From Deltaproteobacteria bacterium (GTDB lineage: Bacteria > Desulfobacterota > Binatia > Bin18), in NCBI GenBank assembly GCA_016874775.1, contig VGTJ01000025.1, positions 1 through 42,703 of the forward strand: DNA of 42,703 bases, written 5' to 3'. A model generated the notes under the pieces. It was not told the origin of the DNA. It saw only the letters and a list, made by a program, of their open reading frames with translations, and did not search any database. Made by a program: the position numbers and the translations under genes. This document shows positions 1-8,746 of this stretch, piece by piece. Every line of letters begins with the position of its first letter. The stretch's first letter is position 1.

Positions 1-117
1 CCGGCTTATCGACGGGCTGCAAGCACCAAGGGGACTCGACCTCGGCTACGCCAGAACCGGCGGTAGTGTAGCGCGCGGCACTCGGGTTTTCATCGGATAA
101 GGTGAGGCCTCGCCTCA
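1..117. other. Left edge: partial ORF, orientation unresolved
   Basis: Two readings compete. On the minus strand an ORF starts at 118 (ATG overlapping the TGA of the glycosyltransferase, an ATGA junction) and stays open for 39 codons to the window edge, beginning MRRGLTLSDENPSA. On the plus strand an ORF open from base 2 ends at TAA 98-100 (last residues RGTRVFIG). It is followed at once by a perfect 6-bp hairpin (TGAGGC, CTC, GCCTCA at 103-117), as would suit a gene convergent with the glycosyltransferase. Neither peptide is recognised. The overlap favours the first reading and the hairpin the second. Confidence 0.3.
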
Positions 118-1013
118 TGAACGGCTTTTCTGTAGATAGAATACATACAGTGGTGCATTACTGATGAGCAAGGCGATGACCAAGACTCCACTTATCACGA
201 CGAGCGACGGTAGCCAAAATGTTCCAATACCGGCTGCCATTAGGGCATAAACGAAGATCGCACTCAACCGGCTGGCAACTCCCAGGTTGAGATCATTCCG
301 CATCTGCCCTTCCTTCCAGATGAGAGCCGTCCACGGCAACGCGCGAGCGCAGAAGTCAGTTTTGAGTAAAGAAGACACGTTCCAAGCCTTTAAATGCTTG
401 ACTTGTAGCTTTTTGCAGAGGCGAATGCGATACCCGGCACGAGTGAGGCGATAGCCGAGCTCAATGTCTTCGACGGAAGGAATGCGATATCGCTCATCGA
501 AGCCCTCAAGGGCAAGAAACACTTCACGCCGAATGGCGCCACAAGCACCCCAGAATGTTATCGCTTCATCACTCGATGTTTGATGTATATAGTGATGCAA
601 GAGGTTCTTGTATTGTGACAAGAAATTCGTTGCTGCTGGTGTGTCATCATAGGAGCCAAACAACGCGACGATGTCTGGATGGGAATGAAAATTCTCAGCG
701 ACCTGTGCAATGGCTTGAGGCGGAATGGTAACGTCTGCGTCGACAAAAAAACGAGATCACCTCGTGCGGCGCGCGCACCGATGTTGCGAGCGCGTGCAGG
801 ACCGCCGCGAACAGGGAGGGTCATGACACGGGCACCAGAAGCCTGTGCGAACGCTCCCGAGCCATCGGTGTCATCGTCGGCAACAACAATAAGTTCCAGT
901 GGCTGTGGTCTTGTCTGTAACACGCTTGCTAAACAAGCGCGAAAACTAGCACCACCGTTATAGACTGGAATAACAAGCGATACCGTTGAGAGAGGGAGAG
1001 CCGGCGAGATCAT
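115..1013 (-). pseudogene. Family 2 glycosyltransferase, frameshifted in a T7 tract
   Basis: The N-terminal frame starts at 1013 and encodes a GT-A nucleotide-sugar binding half (STVSLVIPVYNGGASF, then VVADDDTDGSG and RGGPARARNIGARAARGDLVF). At a run of seven T (plus-strand A7, 745-751) the frame is lost. With one extra T the protein continues as FVDADVTIPPQ, restoring the expected DXD metal-binding motif, and runs into the downstream frame (FGSYDDTPAATNF, WGACGAIRREVF, ED-type acceptor region, two C-terminal membrane segments) to the stop at 115. The restored protein would be about 300 residues, normal for a membrane-anchored GT2 enzyme that transfers sugars to lipid or polysaccharide acceptors. 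As written it gives a truncated protein. The cause could be a sequencing or assembly error, a true mutation, or slippage and phase variation at the tract. The acceptor is unknown. No strong ribosome-binding site is visible. Confidence 0.85.
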
Positions 1014-1359
1014 GACTGTCTATTATCTTCACGTTGCTGTTCTTGTCACTCTGCACCCTAGCAGCCTACCGTGAAAGCTCAAGCCCGATTGACAGGAAGG
1101 ACCAAGAGCCACACGCTTGACGCCGTATGTACTCCGCTTGTAGGTTTCCGAAATCATTTGTGGATGCATAGCCCGTTCATGCTTCGATCCTTCGACAGGC
1201 TCAGGATTTCAGCACGAACAGGGAAATTATCCTGGCTGCTTGTCTTTCCCGTACACCCTGAGCTTGTCGAAGGGTGGTTGTGTTTTGCCGTTCCCCATCT
1301 CAAATAGGACTCCTATATCCCCAGCTTCCGTTGCGTCACGTTTCCCCAGGAGTGGCTCC
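1014..1359. other. Intergenic region between divergent glycosyltransferase genes
   Basis: This 346-base gap separates the GT2 gene (-) from the PMT-like gene (+), so promoters for both should lie here, but no convincing -35/-10 pair was found. It contains an inverted repeat at 1189-1274 (listed separately). A short plus ORF crossing the repeat appears to be non-coding. The long 5' extension of the PMT reading frame from 1240 is translated repeat sequence and is not accepted as protein. Confidence 0.6.
1189..1274. repeat. Interspersed inverted repeat (TTCGACAGGCTCAGG type)
   Basis: The left arm CCTTCGACAGGCTCAGG (1189-1205) and right arm CCCTGAGCTTGTCGAAGGG (1256-1274) are inverted copies differing at one base, separated by about 50 bases. 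This motif is a familiar dispersed palindromic repeat in many bacterial genomes. It forms one long potential cruciform upstream of the PMT-like gene. Confidence 0.8.
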
Positions 1360-2649
1360 GTGACCACTCGAACAGTCATCTCGTTGATGACCACTCTCCA
1401 GATGCTGTGGTTAGTGCTTATCTGGTGGAGTGGAACAGCCCCTCGCCCTGAAAAGTTACTTCCACTCGTACTGTACAGTCTGGTGGCTGCTGTAGTTATT
1501 GGTTGTCTTCCACGGACAGCACTCGATAGCCTGAAACGGTTGCAACGAGCACTCATACAAAGTGGACCGCGAGTATGGGGGTGTGGTGCGGCCCTCTTCC
1601 TCACGGCTGGCTGGCTGTATGCTAGCACATTCCTCGGATGGCCAGACGAACTTTACGTATTTGCAGCGGCGAAAATCGTGGCCGAGCAGGGTATCGGTCC
1701 GTTCTTTGACCAGTATGAGCAGATTCCTGGGCTTGGGCAGCAACACCCGCCACTTGTTATTCTTCTCTATGGCTTCGTGATGCGTCTCTGTGGAGCGGAA
1801 CTCATTGTCGTACGAATGGTCTCGCTCTGTTTTGCATTGATAGCGTTGGGGCTGACTTATCGCATTGGCAGTGAACTCTCGACGCGTACGACCGGAATGG
1901 TAGCGGCGGTGTGGTTTCTTTGCATGCCATTTTTCTTTCGCCTGGCACCGGTAGGATTGACTGACATGCAAGTCACTTTTTGTTTTGTCTTGGCAATTTT
2001 TCTGACATTACAATTAGTGAAACAACCATCGTTGTGGCGAGCAGCTTTCGTCGGAGTCTGTATCGGCATTGGATTGCTTTGCAAATATACAATGGTTTTG
2101 GTGTATCCAGTCATCCTCCTTGTGTGGTTGGGGAGTGATCGGGTTCGTCCATTACTGCCTGTTTTTGCTATCGTCTTTCTTGTTTCGCTGGGGATTTTCT
2201 GCCTCTGGCTTGGATATGCTATGCAGGAAGGTATTTTTGCTGGCCAGCAGGCATTGCTCTCTCGCTATGCCAAGAACATGACCTCATCGACGAAAGGGCG
2301 ATGGTGGCTCCTCCAGGTACTCGTCTTTCGTTTACCGTCTGGCATTGGCGTCGCGCATCTTCCGATCTTGGCTGTTGGCTTTTGGCACCTGCTGTATCGT
2401 CGTCAACGTTCTGATTATCTCTTAATAGGGTGGATCCTTGCCGTTGCGCTCCCGCTGTTATTAACGCTTCCTGGTCCGCGTTATTTTTCCCCCTTATTCC
2501 CTGCTCTCGCTATCGTCATGGCTCTTGGGGTACGACATATTGCTGGTGACGTCGAACGAGTACTGTTGCTAGCCCTCGCGTTCGCCAGTGCCTCACTGTA
2601 TCTGTTTGTCGACTGGCCTCATGCGGCGGGTGGATTCTTTACTCGGTAA
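1360..2649 (+). CDS. PMT/ArnT-like membrane glycosyltransferase (GT39/GT83 type)
   Basis: This is a polytopic inner-membrane protein of about 429 residues with roughly ten hydrophobic segments. It has the hallmarks of lipid-linked sugar transferases of the PMT_2/ArnT group: an acidic pair in the first periplasmic loop (WPDELYVF), then QQHPPLVILLYGF, a typical HPP motif. A basic KYTM turn follows the next helix pair, and a PGPRYFSPLFPALAI segment lies near the end. Such enzymes move a sugar from a polyprenyl-phosphate donor to lipid A, protein or glycan on the periplasmic face. The substrate cannot be read from sequence. GTG 1360 is chosen because AGGAG (1348-1352) sits 7 bases upstream. ATG 1387 is an alternative start, and 1240 lies in repeat DNA. 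It is divergent from a GT2 gene, which suggests a shared envelope-glycan role. Confidence 0.8.
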   Translation: MTTRTVISLMTTLQMLWLVLIWWSGTAPRPEKLLPLVLYSLVAAVVIGCLPRTALDSLKRLQRALIQSGPRVWGCGAALFLTAGWLYASTFLGWPDELYVFAAAKIVAEQGIGPFFDQYEQIPGLGQQHPPLVILLYGFVMRLCGAELIVVRMVSLCFALIALGLTYRIGSELSTRTTGMVAAVWFLCMPFFFRLAPVGLTDMQVTFCFVLAIFLTLQLVKQPSLWRAAFVGVCIGIGLLCKYTMVLVYPVILLVWLGSDRVRPLLPVFAIVFLVSLGIFCLWLGYAMQEGIFAGQQALLSRYAKNMTSSTKGRWWLLQVLVFRLPSGIGVAHLPILAVGFWHLLYRRQRSDYLLIGWILAVALPLLLTLPGPRYFSPLFPALAIVMALGVRHIAGDVERVLLLALAFASASLYLFVDWPHAAGGFFTR

Positions 2650-3034
2650 AGCCATGGGGATAGCGGCCAACTGGCGAATTTTTCCTGCCGTAGCTACCAG
2701 AATTTTCTGCATAAGTGCAGGGAAAGAATGGTAGATAGGCTACATAGTTACACCGGTCCCAAATTTTACTGCAATTTGAGACTTTCCCAATGTGTATCGA
2801 ATATCTTATGCTGCTTACATCTTGAGTTCAGGTAGGGAGAAATTCGCTTTCCCCAACGCGTTCTTTCAATCCTGACCAGTGTTTGTAGTGTTTTCCCAGG
2901 TGGAGTGTGGACAATGAATGACGATCTTTCCTCAGTCGGGCATCGAAGTCCTTACTGCGTTTTTGGTAAAACTCACATCTGTCGCTATAACCCATAGGAT
3001 GAGTCTTCCTGAATGAAAGGGTGTGACATTACTT
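2650..3034. other. Intergenic region upstream of the orphan NtrC-type regulator
   Basis: These 385 bases hold no recognised gene. A 27-codon ORF (2914-2997, MNDDLSSVGHRSPYC start) with GGAG upstream is possible but unsupported. A weak promoter-like pair (TTGAGA 2776-2781 and an AT-rich stretch near 2799-2808) is the best candidate seen. No sigma-54 consensus (TGGCAC-N5-TTGC) was found. Confidence 0.4.
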
Positions 3035-4543
3035 ATGCAACATCAGTCAACCGAGACTCACAACGGTTCGCTCTCTGCACGATCACGAAAAACTACTGTC
3101 GCTAGCCTGAATGCGCGAACACATAAGTTGACCCCTCGCATTTTGGTCGTCGATGATGACGATTTGGCGCGTCGACAACTGGAACGGCAGTATCGGTTCT
3201 CTGAGTACGACGTTGTGGGCGTTGATTCGGCAGAAGCTGCACTCACCCGTCTTGAGAAGGACGACGATATAGACTTGGTCGTGACTGATCTGCGTCTCCC
3301 CGGACTCAGTGGTATCGACTTGACCGAGCGGATCGCGAAACGCTCGCCAGATATCCCGATTATTGCCCGTACTGGATATGCTGACGTTGAGACTGCCGTG
3401 CAAGTGCTCAAACTCGGGGCTACAGACTACATTGTCAAGCCGGTGACGCCAGATGCGATCCAAGAATCGACGCGTGCCGTTTTAGAAAAGGTCTGGCCAT
3501 TTATTGAGATTCGTCATCTCCGCCGGACGTTGAAAGACCGTTACGATTTTGGTGGCATGCTGAGTAAGACCCCAGAAATGCATCGGGTCTTTGAAATCAT
3601 CCATATGGTGTCAACAACCGATGTGACGGTGTTGGTGGAAGGAGAGACCGGAACCGGTAAAGAACTTGTCGCTACCGCCATTCACCATCACAGCACGCGA
3701 CAAAAGGGCCCCTTTATTACCATTAATTGCGCTGGGGTGCCAGAATCACTCCTTGAGAGTGAATTGTTTGGTTACGAGCGTGGTGCGTTTACCGGTGCCG
3801 AACAATCTCGCCCAGGAAAGATCGAACTCGCCCATGGCGGCACGCTCTTTCTCGATGAAATCGAAAGTATGTCGCTGGCGATGCAGGCGAAGCTGCTGTT
3901 GGTGTTGCAAGACCGCAAGGTACAACGGTTGGGTAATGGCCAGCGAAAACCCATCGATATGCGCGTAATTGCCGCCAGTAACGTCCCGCTGGAAGACTTG
4001 GTAGCGCAGGGCCAGATGCGCAGTGACTTTTATTACCGGATCAAAGTCGTGCCCATCCGCTTATTGCCATTACGGCAACGCCGCGATGATGTGCCGTTGC
4101 TCGTCCAAGATTTCCTCCGGCATCACCCTGTGGCTCGACAAAAGCGCATTAATAAAGTGGCTCCGCGAGCGATGCATCAGTTGTTTCATTATGCCTGGCC
4201 GGGCAATGTGCGGGAGCTGCAAAACGTGTTGGAGCGAGCGCTTGTCCTGACCAATGGTAACATGATCGAGGAAGTGGACCTGCCGCAGATGGAGATTGCT
4301 ACCGCTGCAAGCATTCCTGCGACTCCGATTGCTCTACCGTTACGGGAATGGCTCAACGAACAAGAAAAGTACTATCTGACCCGACAGCTGGAACTCTGCA
4401 AAGGCAGAATCAGTCGGACCGCAGCACAGTGTGGAGTGGATACCAAGACCCTCTACCGCAAGATGCGCTCCTATGGACTTGATAAGCGCACTTTTCACGA
4501 CAATGGGGGCGAGGTGGAGACTGCAGAAGAACACGAATCGTAG
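3035..4543 (+). CDS. Sigma-54-dependent response regulator, NtrC family (orphan)
   Basis: The protein is 502 residues from ATG 3035 (GTG 3023 is 4 codons earlier; GAAAGG lies upstream of both). It has a receiver domain (about 35-150) with acidic cluster VVDDDD, phosphoacceptor Asp85 in VVTDLRLPG, Thr113 and Lys135. The central AAA+ domain carries Walker A GETGTGKE (203-210), the sigma-54 contact loop GAFTGA (250-255) and Walker B GGTLFLDEI. The C-terminal Fis-type helix-turn-helix is around SRTAAQCGVDTKTLYRKM. It should activate sigma-54 promoters when phosphorylated. No kinase gene is adjacent, and the convergent neighbour is the aor operon. Whether it controls aor is unknown. The receiver has an intact phosphorylation site, so regulation by a distant kinase is plausible. 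Confidence 0.93.
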   Translation: MQHQSTETHNGSLSARSRKTTVASLNARTHKLTPRILVVDDDDLARRQLERQYRFSEYDVVGVDSAEAALTRLEKDDDIDLVVTDLRLPGLSGIDLTERIAKRSPDIPIIARTGYADVETAVQVLKLGATDYIVKPVTPDAIQESTRAVLEKVWPFIEIRHLRRTLKDRYDFGGMLSKTPEMHRVFEIIHMVSTTDVTVLVEGETGTGKELVATAIHHHSTRQKGPFITINCAGVPESLLESELFGYERGAFTGAEQSRPGKIELAHGGTLFLDEIESMSLAMQAKLLLVLQDRKVQRLGNGQRKPIDMRVIAASNVPLEDLVAQGQMRSDFYYRIKVVPIRLLPLRQRRDDVPLLVQDFLRHHPVARQKRINKVAPRAMHQLFHYAWPGNVRELQNVLERALVLTNGNMIEEVDLPQMEIATAASIPATPIALPLREWLNEQEKYYLTRQLELCKGRISRTAAQCGVDTKTLYRKMRSYGLDKRTFHDNGGEVETAEEHES

Positions 4544-4546
4544 AAG

Positions 4547-4792
4547 TTACCCACCTGCAACGGGTGGGAAAATACTGACTGCATCGCCATCCTTCAGTGG
4601 CTGAGCAAACTCCCGCGTTTGCTCCCCATTCACGAGCACCATCTGCGCCAGTTCGAGGGGAATGTTGAGCTGGTTGATGATGCTCGTAATCGTCGCACCA
4701 TCCTCGAGTGTGAGCGTGGCTTTGCCACCAGACGAACCCGGTGGCAAGTTCTTTCGCAGGTTAGCGAAGAGTTTGACGTTGATCTGCATCAT
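4547..4792 (-). CDS. aorD: MoaD/ThiS-family sulfur carrier protein of the AOR operon
   Basis: An 81-residue beta-grasp protein ends in the di-glycine tail PPVAGG used by MoaD/ThiS proteins for adenylation and thiocarboxylation. MoaD supplies sulfur to the molybdopterin dithiolene, which the neighbouring tungsten enzyme requires. The start ATG 4792 overlaps the TGA of the FAD subunit gene (ATGATG, 4-base overlap), so translational coupling is likely. An upstream in-frame extension to 4888 is the shadow of aorC. It is the last gene of the operon and ends 3 bases from the stop of the convergent NtrC-type gene, leaving no room for a separate terminator. Family assignment is firm. The symbol follows the aor operon of Aromatoleum by position. 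Confidence 0.88.
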   Translation of the reverse strand: MMQINVKLFANLRKNLPPGSSGGKATLTLEDGATITSIINQLNIPLELAQMVLVNGEQTREFAQPLKDGDAVSIFPPVAGG

Positions 4793-6222
4793 TGGCTCTT
4801 TCCAATGCCAGGTGTCGGTGTTGGTTTGAGTTCTGCGTATTTCGCTGGTCGCGTCTGAACGAGTGTTGCATGGGGAGCTTTGTTCCACGCTGCTGGGGTC
4901 ACTCCATTCACTCGATAATCTCGCTCGCGTGAAGCGGTTCCTAACAGGGTCTGCGGTATCAATGCGTTCGCGACACCAGTAGCGACATAAGCGCGACGCA
5001 GATCAGTCGGATGCGATCGAATATAGTTCGCCCATATTCCTAGAGGCTTCTTGGTCTGGATGAAGCCTTTTGCCATTCCCACGTCGTTTAACATTGTCAC
5101 ATCGTCGATTGGGCCAACAAATAGTGCGCCAACTAAACGATCTCCCTCCCATACATACTTGCGGTACAGTGGGCGTGTTGGATTGGCAACGATTGTGACC
5201 TCACGTCCCTCCGCTCGCCAGAGACCAAAGCTTGCGCAGTGTAGCTTAACGACATCAAGTACGTTGATCAGTAAGCTGCCTGGATAATGGGTTTCTTTAC
5301 CGGCCATGTTCGCACCAGCGACGCGACCATGATCGACTGCAGTTGGCTGGATTGCATGGACTGCTGACGTTCCCGAGAGTAGGTCGATACCCGCGGCGAC
5401 ATCACCCGCAGCATAAATACCGGGAATGTTGGTTTGTAGCCGGTCGTTGACCACTACTCCACCATTCATCGTGAGCCCAGAGCCAGAGAGAAACTCGATG
5501 TTTGGCTTGATACCAGTCGCGAGGATAACTAAGTCAGCACGAATCGTCGCCCCAGTGCTCAATGTCAGTGTCAACTTGCCGCTGTTGTCGCGTGTGATGC
5601 CCTGGACCTGGGCGCCAGTATGCAACGCAACACCACGGTTACGCAGCCAGCCTTCGACCGCGGTCGCTCCTTGTTGATCGAGCATACGCGGCAAGACGTG
5701 TTGTTCCATCTCGACAACGGAAAGTTTCCACCCACGTTTAGCCATAGCATTGAGAACAATGAAGCCGATGAACCCGGCACCGACCAGGACGGCTTCAGGA
5801 GTTCCCTGTCCTTTGGCGATCGTCTTGCGAGCATCATCGAGTGTCCAGAACGTATGAACACCATCAAGGTTGGCGCCAGGAAATGGCGGTCGCTGCGCAG
5901 AAGAACCAGTGGCAATCAGTAGATTGTCGAAGGTCAGAGTCTTTCCGTCACTAAGCGTGACTGTTTTTGTTTGCGCATTTACGGCCTGAGCCCGCACCCC
6001 AAGGTGCGTTTCGACCTTTTGACGGGTGAAGTAATTCTGGTCACCGATGAGGACATGCGGTTCAGGAATCTCTTGCGCCAGATAATAGGGCAGAACCATG
6101 CGCGAGTAAGCAGGTTCATCAGAGACTAGGGTAATCGATGCGTTAGAGCCTTCGACCGCGCGGATCGTATCGATTGCTGCTATCCCTGCTGGTCCACCAC
6201 CAAGAATGACATGTCGTGACAT
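4789..6222 (-). CDS. aorC: FAD/NAD(P)-dependent oxidoreductase subunit of aldehyde oxidoreductase
   Basis: The protein has 477 residues. The FAD Rossmann motif GGGPAG is at residues 8-13, an ATGSS strand near 104, the NAD-binding VGAGFIG at 147-153, and the second FAD motif GIYAAGDVA at 268-276. No redox-active CxxxxC pair is present, so it belongs to the ferredoxin-reductase/NirB-like branch rather than to disulfide reductases. In AorABC-type enzymes (known from Aromatoleum aromaticum) such a subunit lets aldehyde oxidation be coupled to NAD reduction. The same role is inferred here from gene order. GGAG lies 6 bases before ATG 6222. The gene is separated from aorB by a 97-base gap holding a hairpin repeat, and it overlaps aorD by 4 bases. 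Confidence 0.88.
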   Translation of the reverse strand: MSRHVILGGGPAGIAAIDTIRAVEGSNASITLVSDEPAYSRMVLPYYLAQEIPEPHVLIGDQNYFTRQKVETHLGVRAQAVNAQTKTVTLSDGKTLTFDNLLIATGSSAQRPPFPGANLDGVHTFWTLDDARKTIAKGQGTPEAVLVGAGFIGFIVLNAMAKRGWKLSVVEMEQHVLPRMLDQQGATAVEGWLRNRGVALHTGAQVQGITRDNSGKLTLTLSTGATIRADLVILATGIKPNIEFLSGSGLTMNGGVVVNDRLQTNIPGIYAAGDVAAGIDLLSGTSAVHAIQPTAVDHGRVAGANMAGKETHYPGSLLINVLDVVKLHCASFGLWRAEGREVTIVANPTRPLYRKYVWEGDRLVGALFVGPIDDVTMLNDVGMAKGFIQTKKPLGIWANYIRSHPTDLRRAYVATGVANALIPQTLLGTASRERDYRVNGVTPAAWNKAPHATLVQTRPAKYAELKPTPTPGIGKSQ

Positions 6223-6254
6223 AAATGCTCCACAAAGGTAGTCAGTAGCGAAGA

Positions 6255-6316
6255 GGGGGCTAGGGGGTTGGGGGCTAGGGGCTTGTGGGGAGGAAAATCT
6301 AGCCCCTAGCCCCTAG
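6255..6316. repeat. G-run repeat with hairpin between aorB and aorC
   Basis: The plus strand carries four G-runs with short loops (6255-6259, 6263-6267, 6270-6274, 6278-6281), a textbook G-quadruplex pattern, and a fifth run at 6287-6290. GGGGCTAGGGGCT (6271-6283) pairs perfectly with AGCCCCTAGCCCC (6301-6313), giving a 13-bp stem and 17-base loop. In the minus-strand aor transcript this would be a very stable hairpin just after aorB, about 30 bases before the aorC ribosome-binding site. Confidence 0.8.
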
Positions 6317-6319
6317 TCT

Positions 6320-8164
6320 TTACGCAAGCCCGAGTTCCTTTAACTTCTCCGGCGTAATCTTCCCGTCGGCAGTCCAGCCGCGCAGTTGATAATACTCCGG
6401 GAGCATCTCGCCTAAGCGATTCACCTGACCTTTCGCCGGACCAGTAGGAATTGGCTCTTCGAGGATACGTTTCGGTAAGGTGTCATCCTTCCCCGTAAAA
6501 CCTGCGCGTTCATTCCACAAGCGTTCAACGGTCCAGATGCGTTCGCCGATTTTCAGCAGTCCTTCCAAGGTGTAAGGAACTCCAGTTGCTGCCGAGAGCT
6601 GCGGCAAAATTTCTTCGAGACCAATACCAAAAGTGAGGAACTGACAAAGACCAGTGGCGTCAACGGTTGCCGTTGCATCTTGGAACAGCTTGGTGATCTC
6701 AGCTTTACCTTCGGTCGCACGTGGGTCCATTTGCCGCGGCAGGCCGAGAATCTCAGCCGCGACCGTATAGGCCTTGAGATGACACGCGCCACGATTCGAC
6801 GTGGCATAACCCAGTCCCATACCCTGAATTGCCCGGGCTTCATACGCGGCGAATTCTTGCCCTCTGACGCCCATGAACAGCTCGGGTCGGCCAAATTTTT
6901 CCGTCATTCGCTTCGAGCCTTCCGCGAGTTCATTACCGAAACCTTCACGGTAGGCAGTTTTCTCGGCCATTGCGATCAGTGCTTCGGCACTGCCGAAGTT
7001 CAGTGGCATACCAGTCTGTTGCGCGGAGACTGCGCCTTTTTCAAACAACTCCATTCCCGCAGCGACTGTCGCGCCAAAACTAATGGAATCCATGCCAAGT
7101 TCATTGCACAACCAGTTAGCTTTGATCAGTGCGTCTAAGTCACCCACGCCACACTCTGCCCCCATTGCCCATGCGGCTTCGTACTCTGGACCTTCGCCAG
7201 CAATCTTCCAGTTATGCGGATGAGTTGTGACCGAGTATTTTCCTGCGGCAGCACCGGGCAACGTCGACACGCGACCACACGCAATCGCACACGAGAAGCA
7301 TGCTTTATTTGCCACCAATCGTGTTTCGGTGAGGGTTTCTCCACTGATGTCCTCAGCTTTGTCGAAGACAGTTTGCTGATGATTATTCGTGGGTAGTGCA
7401 CCGTGTTCATTGATAACGTTGACCAACACTTCTGTGCCATAGATCGGCAAGCCCTGTGAGGTGACAGGCGATTCCCGCAGCTTGGTTTTCATCTCCCAGT
7501 GTGCTTGCATGTACGCTTTAGGGTCAGCTAAACGGACACCACCTGTGCCACGCACGACGATGGCTTTCAGGTTCTTGGAGCCCATTACGGCACCGACGCC
7601 CGAACGCCCGGCAGCGCGATGCAGATCATTCATGATGCAAGCAAAGCGCACCAACTTTTCTCCGGCTGGACCGATGCTGGCAATCACCGTGTCAGGGACA
7701 CCAACCTCGGTGCGTAGCAGCTCTTCTGTTTCCCAGACGGTTTTACCCCACAGGTGGTTCGCTTCACGAATTTCAACTTGGTCATTGTAGATCCATAGAT
7801 AAACAGGAGTCGACGCTTTCCCCTCAAGAATCAACATATCGTAACCAGCGGTTTTGAGTTCGGGTCCCCAGGTGCCACCTGAGTTCGATGTGGTAATGGC
7901 GTTGGTGAGAGGACCTTTGGTGACCACCATGTAGCGTGAGCCACACGAGGCATTGGTGCCGGTTAACGGACCAGTCACCACCAACAACTTGTTCTCTGGG
8001 CTAAAAGGTTCGACTTGCGGATCGACTTCTTGCAGCAAATAGCGCGCACCGAGACCACGGCCACCGATGTAATCTCGGGCCCATTCTTCGTGCAATGGTT
8101 CTTTGGTGACCTGTCGAGTAGTGAGATTGATACGTAAGACCGTACCGGTCCAACCGTACATCAT
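6320..8164 (-). CDS. aorB: Tungsten-containing aldehyde:ferredoxin oxidoreductase, large subunit
   Basis: The protein has 614 residues, matching the usual length of about 600. N-terminal GWTGTVLRINLTTRQ and GGRGLGARYLL are typical of AOR domain 1. The [4Fe-4S] ligands are Cys289, Cys292 and Cys296 (ACFSCAIACGR) plus Cys507 in the DATGLC motif (502-507), which also binds the bis-pterin. GEGPEYEAAWAMG and MDSISFGAT are family motifs around the cofactor. It oxidises aldehydes to acids, or reduces acids when low-potential donors are available. ATG 8164 overlaps the TGA of aorA (ATGATG) with AAGGAG 7 bases upstream, so longer in-frame starts are rejected. It is cytoplasmic and partners with AorA and AorC. 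The substrate is not evident, though nearby CoA-transferases suggest acyl or aromatic acid metabolism. Confidence 0.93.
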   Translation of the reverse strand: MMYGWTGTVLRINLTTRQVTKEPLHEEWARDYIGGRGLGARYLLQEVDPQVEPFSPENKLLVVTGPLTGTNASCGSRYMVVTKGPLTNAITTSNSGGTWGPELKTAGYDMLILEGKASTPVYLWIYNDQVEIREANHLWGKTVWETEELLRTEVGVPDTVIASIGPAGEKLVRFACIMNDLHRAAGRSGVGAVMGSKNLKAIVVRGTGGVRLADPKAYMQAHWEMKTKLRESPVTSQGLPIYGTEVLVNVINEHGALPTNNHQQTVFDKAEDISGETLTETRLVANKACFSCAIACGRVSTLPGAAAGKYSVTTHPHNWKIAGEGPEYEAAWAMGAECGVGDLDALIKANWLCNELGMDSISFGATVAAGMELFEKGAVSAQQTGMPLNFGSAEALIAMAEKTAYREGFGNELAEGSKRMTEKFGRPELFMGVRGQEFAAYEARAIQGMGLGYATSNRGACHLKAYTVAAEILGLPRQMDPRATEGKAEITKLFQDATATVDATGLCQFLTFGIGLEEILPQLSAATGVPYTLEGLLKIGERIWTVERLWNERAGFTGKDDTLPKRILEEPIPTGPAKGQVNRLGEMLPEYYQLRGWTADGKITPEKLKELGLA

Positions 8165-8646
8165 GAGTGGTCTCCTTCCTGCATCGTTTGTAACCCAGCA
8201 TTGACCTTTTGCGCCCATGCTGCGAGCCAATCAGGTTGTTGCATATCGACATATTCGATTGCCCCAGTGGGACAAGCCGTGACACACGCCGGGTCACCGC
8301 CGCACAGATCGCACTTGAAGGCTTTATGTGTGTCTGGATTGTAAAAAACCGTGCCATACGGGCAAGCAATCGTACATACCGCGCAACCGACGCAGACATT
8401 ATCCATGACGACTTTCGCGCCGGTTTGTGAATCGATTGCGATCGCATTGACCGGGCAGGCTGTCATGCACCAGGCTTCATTGCATTGAAAGCACGTATAC
8501 GGTGCATAACTGGCTTGTTCGTCAAAGATATAGACCCGAATCACAGAGCGTGACGGTTGGAACGTGCCAGTTTGGACAAACGAGCATGCCAGCTCACATT
8601 GCAAGCAACTCGTACATTTATCAGGAATGATCCGTAATTGTTTCAT
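8161..8646 (-). CDS. aorA: Four-cluster ferredoxin-like electron transfer subunit of AOR
   Basis: This 161-residue polyferredoxin has four cysteine groups: CTSCLQCELAC, CFQCNEAWCMTACP, CVGCAVCTIACP and CDLCGGDPACVTACP. That is enough for four [4Fe-4S] clusters, as in the DmsB/HycB-type subunits and the known AorA. It would pass electrons between the tungsten subunit and the FAD subunit, and AorA homologues are known to polymerise along AOR heterodimers. GGGGAG lies about 5 bases before ATG 8646. It is the first gene of the aor operon. Upstream, AACTCAG (from 8676) and CTGAGTT (from about 8708) form an inverted repeat that could be an operator. Downstream it overlaps aorB. Confidence 0.9.
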   Translation of the reverse strand: MKQLRIIPDKCTSCLQCELACSFVQTGTFQPSRSVIRVYIFDEQASYAPYTCFQCNEAWCMTACPVNAIAIDSQTGAKVVMDNVCVGCAVCTIACPYGTVFYNPDTHKAFKCDLCGGDPACVTACPTGAIEYVDMQQPDWLAAWAQKVNAGLQTMQEGDHS

Positions 8647-8746
8647 GCGTCTCCCCTTCGCATGGTAGAGTTCTGCAACTCAGCCCCTCCCAACATATCC
8701 GTTGAGACTGAGTTACGGGAACATCTTCTACCCCGATTGTTTTGTT

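Noticed and set aside
1240-1359. N-terminal extension of the PMT-like protein
   Set aside because: It is translated inverted-repeat DNA and lacks a ribosome-binding site. GTG 1360 has AGGAG at good spacing.
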